A DNA stretch of 64,000 nucleotides from CAZCVI01 sp964502145 (GCA_964502145.1 CAZCVI010000027.1:1-64000); one strand, 5' to 3'; positions 45,027-54,146 are shown, counted from the first letter of the stretch. The notes: generated from the letters alone by a model not told the origin. Made by a program: numbers and translations.

Positions 45027-45116
45027 ATGCAAGACTGTCAATGCCCGGTAAACCTGAGGAAACAGGAAGAAAAAGGTTTATTCTGGGGGGTGCGAGAGAT
45101 TAGAAGAGAGATTTGA
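45027..45116 (+). CDS. possible 29-aa small protein
   Basis: A short frame beginning MQDCQCPVNLRKQ, with GGAGG 8 nt before the ATG and a TTGTTA-N16-TATATT pair upstream. Two Cys near the N-terminus, then charged residues. No family recognised; coding status uncertain. Confidence 0.25.
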   Translation: MQDCQCPVNLRKQEEKGLFWGVREIRREI

Positions 45117-45181
45117 AGAAGGAAAAAGGAGGAATTTTCTCCCAGATTTTTCTGTCATGTTTGGGTTCACAGAAAGATTGT

Positions 45182-46501
45182 TCACCTATCTTGGCTTAAT
45201 CGATCTTGACCCAGCCTGATCTCCCGAAGCATCTGGTGTCTGGGATGAGCTGGTAATATACAGGTAATACTTTCTGGTCCGATTTCAAAATCAGGTGGGG
45301 GGCAGCCTTCATCTTTCATGGTTTTTAAGATAGTGGCGATTCCCTGACCTTCCGCTTGCGCCAATTGCAGTTTGACGAATAAATAATTCAATGCTTGGTT
45401 TCTCCATAACGCGGATGATTTACCCGCTTTAAATTTTTCTTGGTTTATACCGGTAGGCAAGCCACCGGGAGAATAAATCTCAATACGGTCGGAGAATACG
45501 GTCACCCGCACGGGTTGATTGGATTCGTAATCCCGGTGTACCAGGGCATTAACCACGGCTTCTTTCAGTGCTCGTTCGGGATATTTTATCTGGTTGGGAT
45601 GGCTGTCCATTTTATCAAAGGCTATATAGGATTGGGCATTCAATAATTGGATCAACCGTTTGGCCTGCTGCACGATTGGTCCGGTAATCTCAAACCGTTC
45701 GCCAGTGGGCCCGCTCCTGTCCGGTCCGTTATAAATGGAAAAAAGAGAATAGGCGCCATCAAAAAAATTCAACGGGTTTTTGCCAAACATTAAAAGAGTA
45801 AAATTTCTTAATTTCAATGTGGGGTCAAGACCTTTTATGCCAGCCAAAGGCGGCACGAAATCGGAAAGCTTCTCTGTGGCGGAGATATATTCTGCCAGTG
45901 GTTTATTCGGGGATAGTAGATTCATATCTTTCAAATACTCTCTTAAAATAAGTAGATCAAGGTCATCTATGGAGGCACTATCATTTATTCTTCTATCCCA
46001 GGGTTCCAACTGGCGTTTCTTGAGCATCAGTTCTAAGAACAACCCGTTTCTGGCTTCAATGGTATGGCTGCCGCTACGGATATAATAGGTAGAGCTATCT
46101 TTTTTACTAAAGCGATAGGAATGGGCATTACCGGAAGCAGGCACAGTAAATACCAGGATACGTTTGGAGCCATCACCGGGAACAGGAAGTTCTTCAACAA
46201 TCGGAATAATCCCGGGAGTGACCTTCTCCCGGCAATCGTGCAGTACTTTTCCTGTGATCTCTTTGATTCGACGGGCTGTTAAACCATTTAGGCTGACTCT
46301 TGGAAAGCCATATTCATCCACTCCTTCTGCAGCACCGCATACCACATAACCTCCACCGAGATTGGAATAGTCATTGGCAAAAGCGACAATAGTTTTTATC
46401 AGAGCTTCACTATCCGCGACATTTTCTTTCCACTCTACTCGTTCGCTTTCTCGTTTAGCCAATTCATTTAAATTTATGGTACTCAATGTTGTATCCTCCA
46501 T
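45182..46501 (-). CDS. AlbA/Schlafen-type ATP-binding protein with C-terminal HATPase-like domain
   Basis: A 439-aa protein. Residues ~15-140 form an AlbA_2 (Schlafen-like) domain (ESERVEWKEN ... IVAFANDYSNLGGGYVVCGA). Residues ~290-410 form an HATPase_c_4-like domain (EAVVNALVHRDY, IEIYSPGGLPTGI, GQGIATI). Proteins of this family are common in accessory regions and are proposed regulators or nucleases; no function is established here. Confidence 0.85.
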   Translation of the reverse strand: MEDTTLSTINLNELAKRESERVEWKENVADSEALIKTIVAFANDYSNLGGGYVVCGAAEGVDEYGFPRVSLNGLTARRIKEITGKVLHDCREKVTPGIIPIVEELPVPGDGSKRILVFTVPASGNAHSYRFSKKDSSTYYIRSGSHTIEARNGLFLELMLKKRQLEPWDRRINDSASIDDLDLLILREYLKDMNLLSPNKPLAEYISATEKLSDFVPPLAGIKGLDPTLKLRNFTLLMFGKNPLNFFDGAYSLFSIYNGPDRSGPTGERFEITGPIVQQAKRLIQLLNAQSYIAFDKMDSHPNQIKYPERALKEAVVNALVHRDYESNQPVRVTVFSDRIEIYSPGGLPTGINQEKFKAGKSSALWRNQALNYLFVKLQLAQAEGQGIATILKTMKDEGCPPPDFEIGPESITCILPAHPRHQMLREIRLGQDRLSQDR

Positions 46502-46515
46502 TATTGCCCGGTAAG

Positions 46516-46544
46516 ATTCTACCCCAGCAGATAATAATTGTCAA
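46516..46544 (-). promoter_or_regulatory. promoter of the AlbA-type gene
   Basis: Minus strand TTGACA (46544-46539), spacer 17, TAGAAT (46521-46516). It is divergent from the next promoter, 21 nt away. Confidence 0.75.
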
Positions 46545-46564
46545 CCCAGAGAATTTTTCCCCTA

Positions 46565-46593
46565 TTGCTTTTATCTCGTTTTATTAGTAGAAT
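46565..46593 (+). promoter_or_regulatory. promoter of the 451-aa unknown gene
   Basis: TTGCTT (46565-46570), spacer 17, TAGAAT (46588-46593). Confidence 0.6.
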
Positions 46594-46689
46594 CCTATCC
46601 AGTTAATAAGATTTGAAAAGACGCGATGTTTTTAACGTTATTTTTAACATTCCTATTAACAGTACAGTTAATTGATAGGAGAAACCAAA

Positions 46690-48045
46690 ATGACAGAAGT
46701 AAAAGAGTTTACATGGAATAGATACCCTGAAGCGTGGCAGAAGATACAGGCGCAGGTAGAGAATTACATGGAGGCACATCCGGGTATTGCCAATCTATCG
46801 AACCTGATGCGGCTTGGGGCAGGCGCACGCTTGATTGATTATATCGACACCCTGGTTGTGAATTCCGAAGCGTGGGCCAGCGAACTTTTAGATATGGGAT
46901 ATATCCGGGAAGGGATGGTGTTCAGTTTTCCCGGTGCTATTTTACCCGCTGTAGTTCTTTCTACTGATTCTCCCAAGGATACGGGGAATGGCATAGCAAT
47001 CAAAGTGGATAACGTGGCGCAATTTTTAATGACCCATGGTCTGACACAACCCATTGAAATTGAGGGCGGACCATTTAGTGGATTGCGCCGGAGCGAGGTG
47101 TCCAAGGTGAATCGTGTCAGTCTGTGGGTAGTGGAACGAAGGCTCGCGGGCATCATGCAACCGGTGCCGCGGCAACCAGGATACTTGCGCTTATATATGA
47201 AAACGCTGGACAATTGGTTGACCCGCCCCCGTTTCTTGCGTGAAGAAAAGATGGCCATGGAACATACCCTGGCCCTGGCAGAACGACAGGTGATGGATGC
47301 GGGAAAAGATCTGGCTGCTTTCCTTTTCTTCGAGGCAGAACGTCGCTATTGGGAATCCCGTAACCGGGCGGCAGGTGTGCAGAAATATTATCTGGACCGC
47401 GTCGGTCTGGGTTGGGCGGGTCATGATCATCATACGTTTCGTAGTTCACGGCAACATTTCCCCAGATTACTTAAATTTTTTACCACCCTGGGGTTCCAGT
47501 TACGCGAACGCTTCTTTGCTGGAGAAGAAGCCGGGTGGGGGGCACAGGTAGTGGAGCATCCTGTGATTGGTATCACCCTCTTTCTGGATGTGGACCTATC
47601 CGCTGATGAATTGGATGTAGATTTCTTGGCCCATGGGTTACCTGAACGACAAACTCTTGGTACTATTGGGTTGTGGTGTGCATTACATGGTGATTCGATT
47701 TTGGAATCGGGGCTTCATCACCTCGCGGTACTGTCAGACTTCGAGCAATTGGGCGCGAACTTGCTCAAAGAAAATGTTAAGCTGATGAATCCTTTCAGCA
47801 CTCTTCCGTACCTCAGACAAGCCTTCACGCACGGTGAAATGTGGCGGGTTGAAGCACATCGCATCCAAACACTCTTGAAAAACGGCGCGATTTCGGCGGA
47901 ATCTGCCAAGAATTTTACGGTTCATGGCGCTGTGGGCAGTCATTTGGAAAATATCCAACGGGAAGACGGGTATAAAGGGTTCAGTCAGAAAGAGGTTTCA
48001 AAAATAATCAAGGAAACGGACCCACAATTTTATAAACAAGATTGA
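46690..48045 (+). CDS. 451-aa protein of unknown function, possibly metal-binding
   Basis: The start at 46690 follows AGGAG. No signal peptide or TM segments. The sequence has a His-rich GWAGHDHHTFRSSRQHF motif (about residues 240-255), an EEAGWGAQVVEHP stretch and LWCALHGDSILESGLHHL, a spread of His, Asp and Glu that could form a metal site of the vicinal-oxygen-chelate (DUF1338-like) kind. That resemblance is weak and I do not assign a family. It precedes two tRNA genes but has its own promoter. Confidence 0.7.
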   Translation: MTEVKEFTWNRYPEAWQKIQAQVENYMEAHPGIANLSNLMRLGAGARLIDYIDTLVVNSEAWASELLDMGYIREGMVFSFPGAILPAVVLSTDSPKDTGNGIAIKVDNVAQFLMTHGLTQPIEIEGGPFSGLRRSEVSKVNRVSLWVVERRLAGIMQPVPRQPGYLRLYMKTLDNWLTRPRFLREEKMAMEHTLALAERQVMDAGKDLAAFLFFEAERRYWESRNRAAGVQKYYLDRVGLGWAGHDHHTFRSSRQHFPRLLKFFTTLGFQLRERFFAGEEAGWGAQVVEHPVIGITLFLDVDLSADELDVDFLAHGLPERQTLGTIGLWCALHGDSILESGLHHLAVLSDFEQLGANLLKENVKLMNPFSTLPYLRQAFTHGEMWRVEAHRIQTLLKNGAISAESAKNFTVHGAVGSHLENIQREDGYKGFSQKEVSKIIKETDPQFYKQD

Positions 48046-48134
48046 AGAAAAAGCTGAACTCTTCTAAACCCTATTATCTATGGCACTTTCGGGAAAAAAA
48101 AGTTATAGTCTGAAAAAAAAATTTGCCAGGGGGC

Positions 48135-48163
48135 TTGACAAAAGTTTTAATTTCGATTATCCT
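48135..48163 (+). promoter_or_regulatory. tRNA promoter
   Basis: TTGACA (48135-48140), spacer 17, TATCCT (48158-48163), about 28 nt before tRNA-Gly. Confidence 0.75.
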
Positions 48164-48191
48164 TATACCTTAAATGATGCTGACAAAGTGA

Positions 48192-48266
48192 GCGGGAATA
48201 GCTCAGTGGTAGAGCGCGACCTTGCCAAGGTCGATGTCGCGAGTTCGAATCTCGTTTCCCGCTCCA
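48192..48266 (+). tRNA. tRNA-Gly (anticodon GCC)
   Basis: Acceptor GCGGGAA/TTCCCGC pairs perfectly, the D arm is GCTC...GAGC, the anticodon stem CGACC/GGTCG encloses TTGCCAA (GCC at 48224-48226), and the T loop is GTTCGAATC. The CCA is encoded. Confidence 0.97.
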
Positions 48267-48276
48267 TTTACTTTGT

Positions 48277-48348
48277 GGCGGCGTAGCCAAGCGGTAAGGC
48301 AGCGGTCTGCAAAATCGCTATTCATCGGTTCAAATCCGGTCGCCGCCT
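48277..48348 (+). tRNA. tRNA-Cys (anticodon GCA)
   Basis: Acceptor GGCGGCG/CGCCGCC, anticodon stem GCGGT/ATCGC enclosing CTGCAAA (GCA at 48309-48311), T loop GTTCAAATC. CCA is not encoded. It lies 10 nt after tRNA-Gly in the same transcript. Confidence 0.95.
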
Positions 48349-48432
48349 TTTTCACGACGAACCGATGAAGCAAACCAAACAACCACTCACCCCAGACACC
48401 AACGAAGAGGAGAATTTTATTCTAAAATACCC

Positions 48433-49743
48433 ATGAAAACAACACATACCATTATTAACGGAGATTGTCGGCGTATGTCTGAATTGGCCGAGTGTTCGGT
48501 GCAACTGGTGGTGACTTCGCCGCCGTACTGGCAGTTAAAAGATTATGGTTCCGCCAAGGAGATTGGTTTTAATAGCAGTTACGAGGAATATATCAATCAT
48601 CTCAACTTGGTCTGGCAGGAAGCTTACCGCGTGTTGGATTTTGGTTGTCGGTTGTGTATTAATATTGGCGATCAATACGCCCGTTCGGTTTATTATGGGC
48701 GCTATAAAGTGATTCCTATTCAGACCGAGATCATCCGTTTCTGTGAAACCATTGGTTTTGATTACTTGGGGGCCATTATCTGGCAAAAAGTTGCCACGGT
48801 GAACACTTCTGGTGGCGCAACCATCATGGGTTCTTATCCTTTCCCCCGCAATGGCATAGTTAAAATGGATTACGAGTTTATTCTCCTGTTCAAGAAACAC
48901 GGTAAATCAGGGGAAGAGGTGGACTCTGAAAAAAAAGAGTTATCGCGCATGACCAAGGAAGAATGGAATCTTTATTTTCAGGGTCATTGGCGTTTCCCCG
49001 GCGATAAGCAGAAAAAGCATTTGGCCATGTTCCCAGTGGAATTACCGCGTCGTTTGATCAAGATGTTTAGCTATGTAGGCGACACCGTGCTGGACCCCTT
49101 TGCTGGAAGCGGCACTACTAGCTTGGCCGCAGTCGAATTGAATCGTAATTCCGTGGGGTATGAGATCAACCCGGAGTTTATCGCTGTTATCAAAGAGAAA
49201 GTGGGGGTGGAGGAAAAACGGTTATTCAGTGAACAGGAATTCCGGTTTAGAAAGCAGAAACCGGGGAAGGTGGCTTTCACGGCGGAGATGGAAAAGTTGC
49301 CCTATCTGTTTAAAGACCCGGTGCAATTAGATGCAGGTATGCCTGATATTAAGCAGATGCAGTTTGGTTCCAGAATTGATAAAGATAGTAGTCGTGATCG
49401 GGAGGAGTATTTCCGGGTGAAACGAATCTATTCACCCAGTCTGATTATGCTGAACACTGAGAAAAAAATTCGCCTGCTGGGTGTTCAAGAAGACCCCGCT
49501 AAATATGACCAAGCCATGGAGTTCTTGGGTGACAAGTTGAAGAACAAGCAGTTGTATTTGCGCTTTGATAAAAACTTCCCTGATCGGGAGACAGATGAAG
49601 CGATTCCTTGTTATCTCTATTTGAAAAACCAAACTTTCATTAATGCCCATTTAATTAAAGCGGGTGTGGCACAAGTGGATGATAGCCTTGATTATTCCTT
49701 CAAAAATCGTTTCTTGGCGTATATGGTGGAGCCTAAAGACTAA
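48433..49743 (+). CDS. DNA methyltransferase with C-terminal SNase-like domain
   Basis: A 436-aa protein. Residues 1 to ~250 are an N4-C/N6-A DNA methyltransferase with motif IV TSPPYW (28-33) and motif I DPFAGSGTT (from 221), the beta-class order. Residues ~320-430 resemble a staphylococcal-nuclease/OB fold (KIRLLGVQEDPAKYDQA ... FINAHLIKAGVAQV). The canonical DGDT and catalytic second Arg are missing, so the tail is probably a binding module. No restriction enzyme gene is adjacent. It lies 85 nt after tRNA-Cys, so the methylase may be transcribed from the tRNA promoter. Confidence 0.82.
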   Translation: MKTTHTIINGDCRRMSELAECSVQLVVTSPPYWQLKDYGSAKEIGFNSSYEEYINHLNLVWQEAYRVLDFGCRLCINIGDQYARSVYYGRYKVIPIQTEIIRFCETIGFDYLGAIIWQKVATVNTSGGATIMGSYPFPRNGIVKMDYEFILLFKKHGKSGEEVDSEKKELSRMTKEEWNLYFQGHWRFPGDKQKKHLAMFPVELPRRLIKMFSYVGDTVLDPFAGSGTTSLAAVELNRNSVGYEINPEFIAVIKEKVGVEEKRLFSEQEFRFRKQKPGKVAFTAEMEKLPYLFKDPVQLDAGMPDIKQMQFGSRIDKDSSRDREEYFRVKRIYSPSLIMLNTEKKIRLLGVQEDPAKYDQAMEFLGDKLKNKQLYLRFDKNFPDRETDEAIPCYLYLKNQTFINAHLIKAGVAQVDDSLDYSFKNRFLAYMVEPKD

Positions 49744-49927
49744 GTTGGATTTCTGCTAACGTTCCCATCTTTTCGGCCTCTTCAAGAAAGAGGCTAACCG
49801 CAGTTTTTAAATTTTTCTTCGCTTCATCAATCGTATTGCCACAACTGGAGACATCCAGTTCCGGGCAGTAGGATATAAGCGTGCGACCTTCTTTAAGGAT
49901 AATTCCTTCAAATTCAATTGGTAACAT
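49733..49927 (-). CDS. HicB-like antitoxin, solitary
   Basis: A 64-aa protein with the HicB N-terminal fold (EGRTLISYCPELDVSSCGNT, then DEAKKNLKTAVSLFLEEA). GAGG lies 8 nt before the ATG. It has no C-terminal DNA-binding domain and no recognisable hicA beside it. Its 3' end overlaps the methyltransferase gene tail-to-tail by 11 nt. Confidence 0.8.
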   Translation of the reverse strand: MLPIEFEGIILKEGRTLISYCPELDVSSCGNTIDEAKKNLKTAVSLFLEEAEKMGTLAEIQLSL

Positions 49928-49945
49928 CTTTTTTGCCTCAATGTT

Positions 49946-49974
49946 AATATAAATGAATATCAGAAGATTGTCAA
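49946..49974 (-). promoter_or_regulatory. promoter of the hicB-like gene
   Basis: Minus strand TTGACA (49974-49969), spacer 17, TATATT (49951-49946); predicted leader only about 12 nt. Confidence 0.75.
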
Positions 49975-50033
49975 TACAGTCATTGAAATAAAATTTTCTC
50001 CAGGTAGAGGATACATTGCACGGTAGAATAAAA

Positions 50034-50083
50034 TAATGCGCCAGGATGGCGCGTCTACGTAGACGCGCCATCCTGGCGCATTA
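50034..50083. repeat. perfect 50-nt palindrome made of two 25-nt elements
   Basis: Two inverted copies of the 25-nt element (as at 29344) meet with no spacer at ...TCTAC/GTAGA.... Each arm also folds on itself (GCGCC-AGGAT-GGCGC). Confidence 0.9.
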
Positions 50084-50128
50084 ATAAGCAGCGAAAACAT
50101 GGTCTTGAATACGATTTCGGGCGAGTTT

Positions 50129-50695
50129 CTAGGAAGATGTTAAAATGCTTTTGAAATCGAATCGAATCGCGCATGGACCGAGGTCAAAAAGAATTTTGCC
50201 ATCCACGAACTCTTCCGCAGCCTCGTATTTTTCCTTTTGGTTTTGCAAAACGAAAACATTGAGACTTTTGGTATCCGGGGCCACCATGCAATAGTATTTT
50301 ACCCCCGCTTTTTCATAGAGTTGATATTTGATGATCAGATCTTTTCGTTTTGTGGCGGGGGAAAGGATTTCGAACACCACTACCGGGGTTTTTTCCAGTT
50401 TAATGATGCCAATACCATCGTCTTCATGACATACCACCAGTACATCTGGACACACCACTGTATCTTCTGTGATTTGCCAATCAACTGCACAAATCGATTC
50501 GCAACGGTGGCAATCTTCCAACAGATTCCGCAATTGCCAGTCAATACGACCGCTGATGCGCTGGTGATTTATTGCCGGAGCTGGAACCATCGCATAAGGT
50601 ATTCCTTTTATTAATTCCCATCGCCCTTCCCACTGAAAATATTCGTCATAGGTATAGCGGGGAAGGTCTTCAACTCTCAAGGCATTTGTTTTCAT
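50129..50695 (-). CDS. Uma2 family PD-(D/E)XK endonuclease-like protein
   Basis: A 188-aa protein with the Uma2 signature: YTYDEYFQWEG...RWELIKGIPYAMV, then CPDVLVV, VVFEILSP and a downstream KYQLYEKAGVKYYCMV. The D...E-x-(L/I)-S-P core is the PD-(D/E)XK-type site of this family, which is abundant in some bacteria and of unknown function. It has its own promoter with a leader of about 15 nt containing GGAG. Confidence 0.88.
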   Translation of the reverse strand: MKTNALRVEDLPRYTYDEYFQWEGRWELIKGIPYAMVPAPAINHQRISGRIDWQLRNLLEDCHRCESICAVDWQITEDTVVCPDVLVVCHEDDGIGIIKLEKTPVVVFEILSPATKRKDLIIKYQLYEKAGVKYYCMVAPDTKSLNVFVLQNQKEKYEAAEEFVDGKILFDLGPCAIRFDFKSILTSS

Positions 50696-50716
50696 CGCTT
50701 AGCTTCTCCGTTATCA

Positions 50717-50745
50717 AATATATACTAGATGATTTGGTTTGTCAA
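50717..50745 (-). promoter_or_regulatory. promoter of the Uma2 gene
   Basis: Minus strand TTGACA (50745-50740), spacer 17, TATATT (50722-50717). Confidence 0.75.
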
Positions 50746-50788
50746 TTATTTTTAAAAAATTGAATTCACTATCAAATTTCAGGAACGA

Positions 50789-50822
50789 CTGGACTATATG
50801 GACAGATAGGACTTACTGGACC
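50789..50822. repeat. short TGGAC array
   Basis: Units CTGGACTATATGGACAGAT. The DNA before it (from 50761, GAATTCACTATCAAATTTCA) resembles 24849 onward, so the array and its flank form one compound repeat. Confidence 0.6.
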
Positions 50823-50824
50823 GA

Positions 50825-52207
50825 CTATTCACCGGCCAACATAATCTTTCCTTTAAAGGAAGTAGTATCTTCTAACACTGTTTTCCACTCTGCTCGTTGT
50901 GGGTAAAAAATAAGTGGCAGCAGATGTTTCGGTTCGATCACACCCCCAATACTATGTTCCCTGAAGGGCAGCAGTTTGGGCAGGTTGTTGCGCCATTGTA
51001 TGTGGCGATACATCTCCGCCAATCGGTGGTGGTCGCCTTTGTAGATGGCGATTTCGACAGGACCTGATTTTTCTGTTGGTTGCAGATTTTTAAGCAGACC
51101 TTTAATATGATTCCCCTCTTTTTGCACGAACTCTTTTGAAAAATCACCCAGGATTTTATAATCTTCAATCTCTCGTTGCACTACCGGGTAATTAAAAAGC
51201 AAAACCACCAATAGGAACGAGATGAAAGCATAAAGCAGCACCCTGTTTTTTTTAACACTGTAAAAATAATGGGCCAACAACGCGGCGATCCCCCAAAAAC
51301 CAATGGATGGAAAAAGCAGGTAACGGGAAGAGAGCTTGGGCAGCAACGCGAAAAAAAGTGCAAAGAAACCATAACAGAACAGGAAAAACAAAAAGCCCCG
51401 TTCTTTCTTGACAAACAGAAAATATCCTCCAATCAAAAACAAAACCACCACGATGATTATTCCAGTGCTCAAGGGGATGGAGTAGGGGGAAAGGTTCATG
51501 GACCGTAACAGGATAAAATAAAATTTGTAACCCAGGTTTTCTGTTTCCATAAAGCCTGTGTAACTCGCAGTCGCGCCCCATTGCAATGTGATTCGGATAG
51601 CGATGAATGCTAACCCGGAAACTGCCAGAAAAAGACGCCTGGTTTTTTCTTTTTCATATAGGAACAGTGGCAGTATGATCAGTACGGCTGTTTCTTTGGT
51701 GAAAAAGGCCAGCACCATGAACAGGAGATAGAGCCATTTTTTATCATCCCAGTAGAATTTAATGGCCAGTAGTGCGAACAGCAATGACAGTGGGTAAACC
51801 AATGCGGCCAAGTTTAGTACAGCCTCGCTGACAAACACATTCAGCGCGGTGCATAATGCAGCGGAAATGGCGATGACTGGATGAACTTTAAAATGGTGCC
51901 ACAACACATAAAAAAAAGCGGTGATGGCTGCTGCGAAGCTAAGCAGCGTGAATAATCGCAACACTGGAACGGATGGTCCGCAGATTTTGATAATAAGCGA
52001 CAGGATAGCCAGGAAAACGGGGTTAAAGTCGCGGCCCTCAATAGAAAATATTCCAGCAAAAGAGTTTTGCGCTGTGATAGCACGGCTTATCCAGTGGAAA
52101 TCGTCCATATAAAAATAGTTGTATTGGATGTTCCAGTAAAATACTGTGATGATCAGCATCACAAAGAAGCCCACCAGGGGCAAGTGCCAACTTTTTGAGA
52201 TTTTCAT
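50825..52207 (-). CDS. polytopic membrane protein, GT-C glycosyltransferase-like
   Basis: A 460-aa protein; the start at 52207 (MKISKSW) is preferred to 52243, which has no ribosome site. It has about ten TM helices, an early luminal acidic pair YFYMDDFHWI typical of GT-C/PMT-type catalytic loops, and a soluble C-terminal region of ~110 residues. It probably transfers sugar from a lipid-linked donor at the membrane. No glycan gene cluster surrounds it. Confidence 0.75.
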   Translation of the reverse strand: MKISKSWHLPLVGFFVMLIITVFYWNIQYNYFYMDDFHWISRAITAQNSFAGIFSIEGRDFNPVFLAILSLIIKICGPSVPVLRLFTLLSFAAAITAFFYVLWHHFKVHPVIAISAALCTALNVFVSEAVLNLAALVYPLSLLFALLAIKFYWDDKKWLYLLFMVLAFFTKETAVLIILPLFLYEKEKTRRLFLAVSGLAFIAIRITLQWGATASYTGFMETENLGYKFYFILLRSMNLSPYSIPLSTGIIIVVVLFLIGGYFLFVKKERGFLFFLFCYGFFALFFALLPKLSSRYLLFPSIGFWGIAALLAHYFYSVKKNRVLLYAFISFLLVVLLFNYPVVQREIEDYKILGDFSKEFVQKEGNHIKGLLKNLQPTEKSGPVEIAIYKGDHHRLAEMYRHIQWRNNLPKLLPFREHSIGGVIEPKHLLPLIFYPQRAEWKTVLEDTTSFKGKIMLAGE

Positions 52208-52296
52208 ATTCTCTATTATATCAAAAAGAAAAACTTTTGCCATGGAAGACAGGGAAAAAAGTAGCAGGAGAGAAGAAAATGGATCATTGAGAATTT

Positions 52297-54060
52297 TTAC
52301 TTATTTTTTCCCTGTTTTTCTTTCACAAACACACGTTTGCCGCTAAAGACTACCGCCAGTTTTTTGATATGGTGAATACCCCGTTCCGTTAGTTCTGTTT
52401 CGTATTGTTTATCTTCGATTTGTTGCAGGGCAGCTTCGGCGGTTACCTGAATTGTCTCTTTTTTACGTTTGTTTACTGCTTTAAATTCGATTATATATCC
52501 TACCAGTGCCGGGTTTTTGGGGATAATCATAATATCATATCTGCCGTAACCTGATTCTCGGTTGGATTTGATTTCGTGGGTATTGGAAATCCAGACCAGT
52601 AATCCTGCTACCAATGCATGATAAACTTTTTCCGGTTCCCCTGTCAAATCATGATAACTAAAAACCGCTGTTACCACCATTTGCAGCATTTCTTCGAATA
52701 GAGCCACGTCACCAGCGATTAATGCTTTGAGCATGCTTTCCAGTTTCTCGTTTTCTATTTTGGCCGAGAAATAGTTTTCAACAATGTTGACATAGGCTGT
52801 TCTTACTTCCAGGTTGGGAATGGCGAGAGTGTAGATGGTTTTGCCGGAGTGAATTTCTCTTCGTTTCGATGTGTATTTTAAGTAGCCTGATAATAGCAGG
52901 AAGCTCCATAATAAATTGTCACGGACCGTTATTTCTTGCATCACCATGTTTTCGTCAATGATTTTCTCCAAAGGTTCACCTTGGATGAGTTGTTCCAGTT
53001 CTTTCTTTAATTCTTTTCCTCCTTTGGAGAGGAAGAAGCCGATTAGTTCATTATTGGAGGTATTGAGCCAGTAGGGTAGTAATTCGTGGTCGATGTTTTC
53101 CAGAAAGTTGATAATTGACCACGGGTTATAAATCACTTGGCTGCCGAACATGTACCCGTTATACCATTGTTTAACCTCGTCATACCGGTCTATCAGATTA
53201 AAATCTGTCAGTAATGCTTCGACTTCTTTTTCTGTGAAGCCGAATTTGTCATTAAATTCATTGGATGTCAAGGTATAAACCCCTGGGTTATTGAGTCCAG
53301 AGAAAATCGATTCTTTGGCAATGCGTAAGATACCTGTGACAATTCCTTTTTCCAGATATTCATCGGTATCTTTTAAACCACCGCACAGGAACCCCTGGAT
53401 AAATTGGATGATTTGTTCATAATAATTATAGGTAAAACCAGCATGAATGGGGGCATCGTATTCATCGATCAGAATAACCGCCCGTTCATTATAGTAGCGG
53501 CTCAAAAAAACCAGCAGTTTTTCCAAACTGTTTCCATAGTCGCTTATGCTTCCTTTCAAGTCAACAATGAGCTTGAAAAAATCTTTTTCCTGGGATTTCA
53601 ATAATGGGCTGTGCAACAGATAATCATGTTTAAGATATTCGTTCTTGATCAGGTATTTGATCTTACTCATGCAGGTTTCCCATTCCGGTTCTTTAATGCT
53701 GCGAAAAGAGAGGAATATTACCGGGTGTTTCCCCATGATATCCTGGTATTCCTGACCCGTCTTGTTAATGTTGAGGTTCTCGAAGAGTTTTTTATAGGAA
53801 TTTTTTGGCAAGTCGTTTTTATGGGTAGGATACTGTCCATCAGTATCCGGCAGTACTGCTTCCGGGCAGCAGTCATAAAAGTATTTTATCATGGATATAT
53901 TGAGCGTTTTGCCAAATCGTCTGGGGCGGGGAATCAGGAGGATTTTATCCCCTTTGTCAATGATATCTTTGATCAACAGGGTTTTATCCACATAACGGTA
54001 GTTCCCTGTCACCACGTCTTTGAAGTTGGATATGCCAAGTGGAAGCTTCTGTTTTTTCAT
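52297..54060 (-). CDS. AAA-ATPase-like / PD-(D/E)XK nuclease protein (no TIR)
   Basis: A 587-aa protein of the AAA-ATPase-like (PF09820-type) plus DUF1703 nuclease architecture. The Walker A-like PRPRRFGKT is at 45-52, the Walker B is VILIDEYDAP, and the C-terminal nuclease has YGRYDIMI ... YIIEFKAV (D, E-x-K). It shares architecture but little identity with the AAA-nuclease part of the two TIR proteins. It has its own promoter and is divergent from a nucleotidyltransferase cassette. Confidence 0.88.
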   Translation of the reverse strand: MKKQKLPLGISNFKDVVTGNYRYVDKTLLIKDIIDKGDKILLIPRPRRFGKTLNISMIKYFYDCCPEAVLPDTDGQYPTHKNDLPKNSYKKLFENLNINKTGQEYQDIMGKHPVIFLSFRSIKEPEWETCMSKIKYLIKNEYLKHDYLLHSPLLKSQEKDFFKLIVDLKGSISDYGNSLEKLLVFLSRYYNERAVILIDEYDAPIHAGFTYNYYEQIIQFIQGFLCGGLKDTDEYLEKGIVTGILRIAKESIFSGLNNPGVYTLTSNEFNDKFGFTEKEVEALLTDFNLIDRYDEVKQWYNGYMFGSQVIYNPWSIINFLENIDHELLPYWLNTSNNELIGFFLSKGGKELKKELEQLIQGEPLEKIIDENMVMQEITVRDNLLWSFLLLSGYLKYTSKRREIHSGKTIYTLAIPNLEVRTAYVNIVENYFSAKIENEKLESMLKALIAGDVALFEEMLQMVVTAVFSYHDLTGEPEKVYHALVAGLLVWISNTHEIKSNRESGYGRYDIMIIPKNPALVGYIIEFKAVNKRKKETIQVTAEAALQQIEDKQYETELTERGIHHIKKLAVVFSGKRVFVKEKQGKNK

Positions 54061-54077
54061 TGTTTTTCACCATGAAT

Positions 54078-54106
54078 AGTATAACATTTATGGACAGGGA
54101 TTTCAA
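54078..54106 (-). promoter_or_regulatory. promoter of the AAA-ATPase-like gene
   Basis: Minus strand TTGAAA (54106-54101), spacer 17, TATACT (54083-54078). Confidence 0.75.
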
Positions 54107-54110
54107 CTAG

Positions 54111-54139
54111 TTGATTTTTGCATGGTTTTGGTTTAAAGT
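54111..54139 (+). promoter_or_regulatory. promoter of the nucleotidyltransferase cassette
   Basis: TTGATT (54111-54116), spacer 17, TAAAGT (54134-54139). Predicted +1 is 54146, one base before the ATG at 54147: leaderless. Divergent from the preceding promoter, 4 nt apart. Confidence 0.65.
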
Positions 54140-54146
54140 ATTGGTT

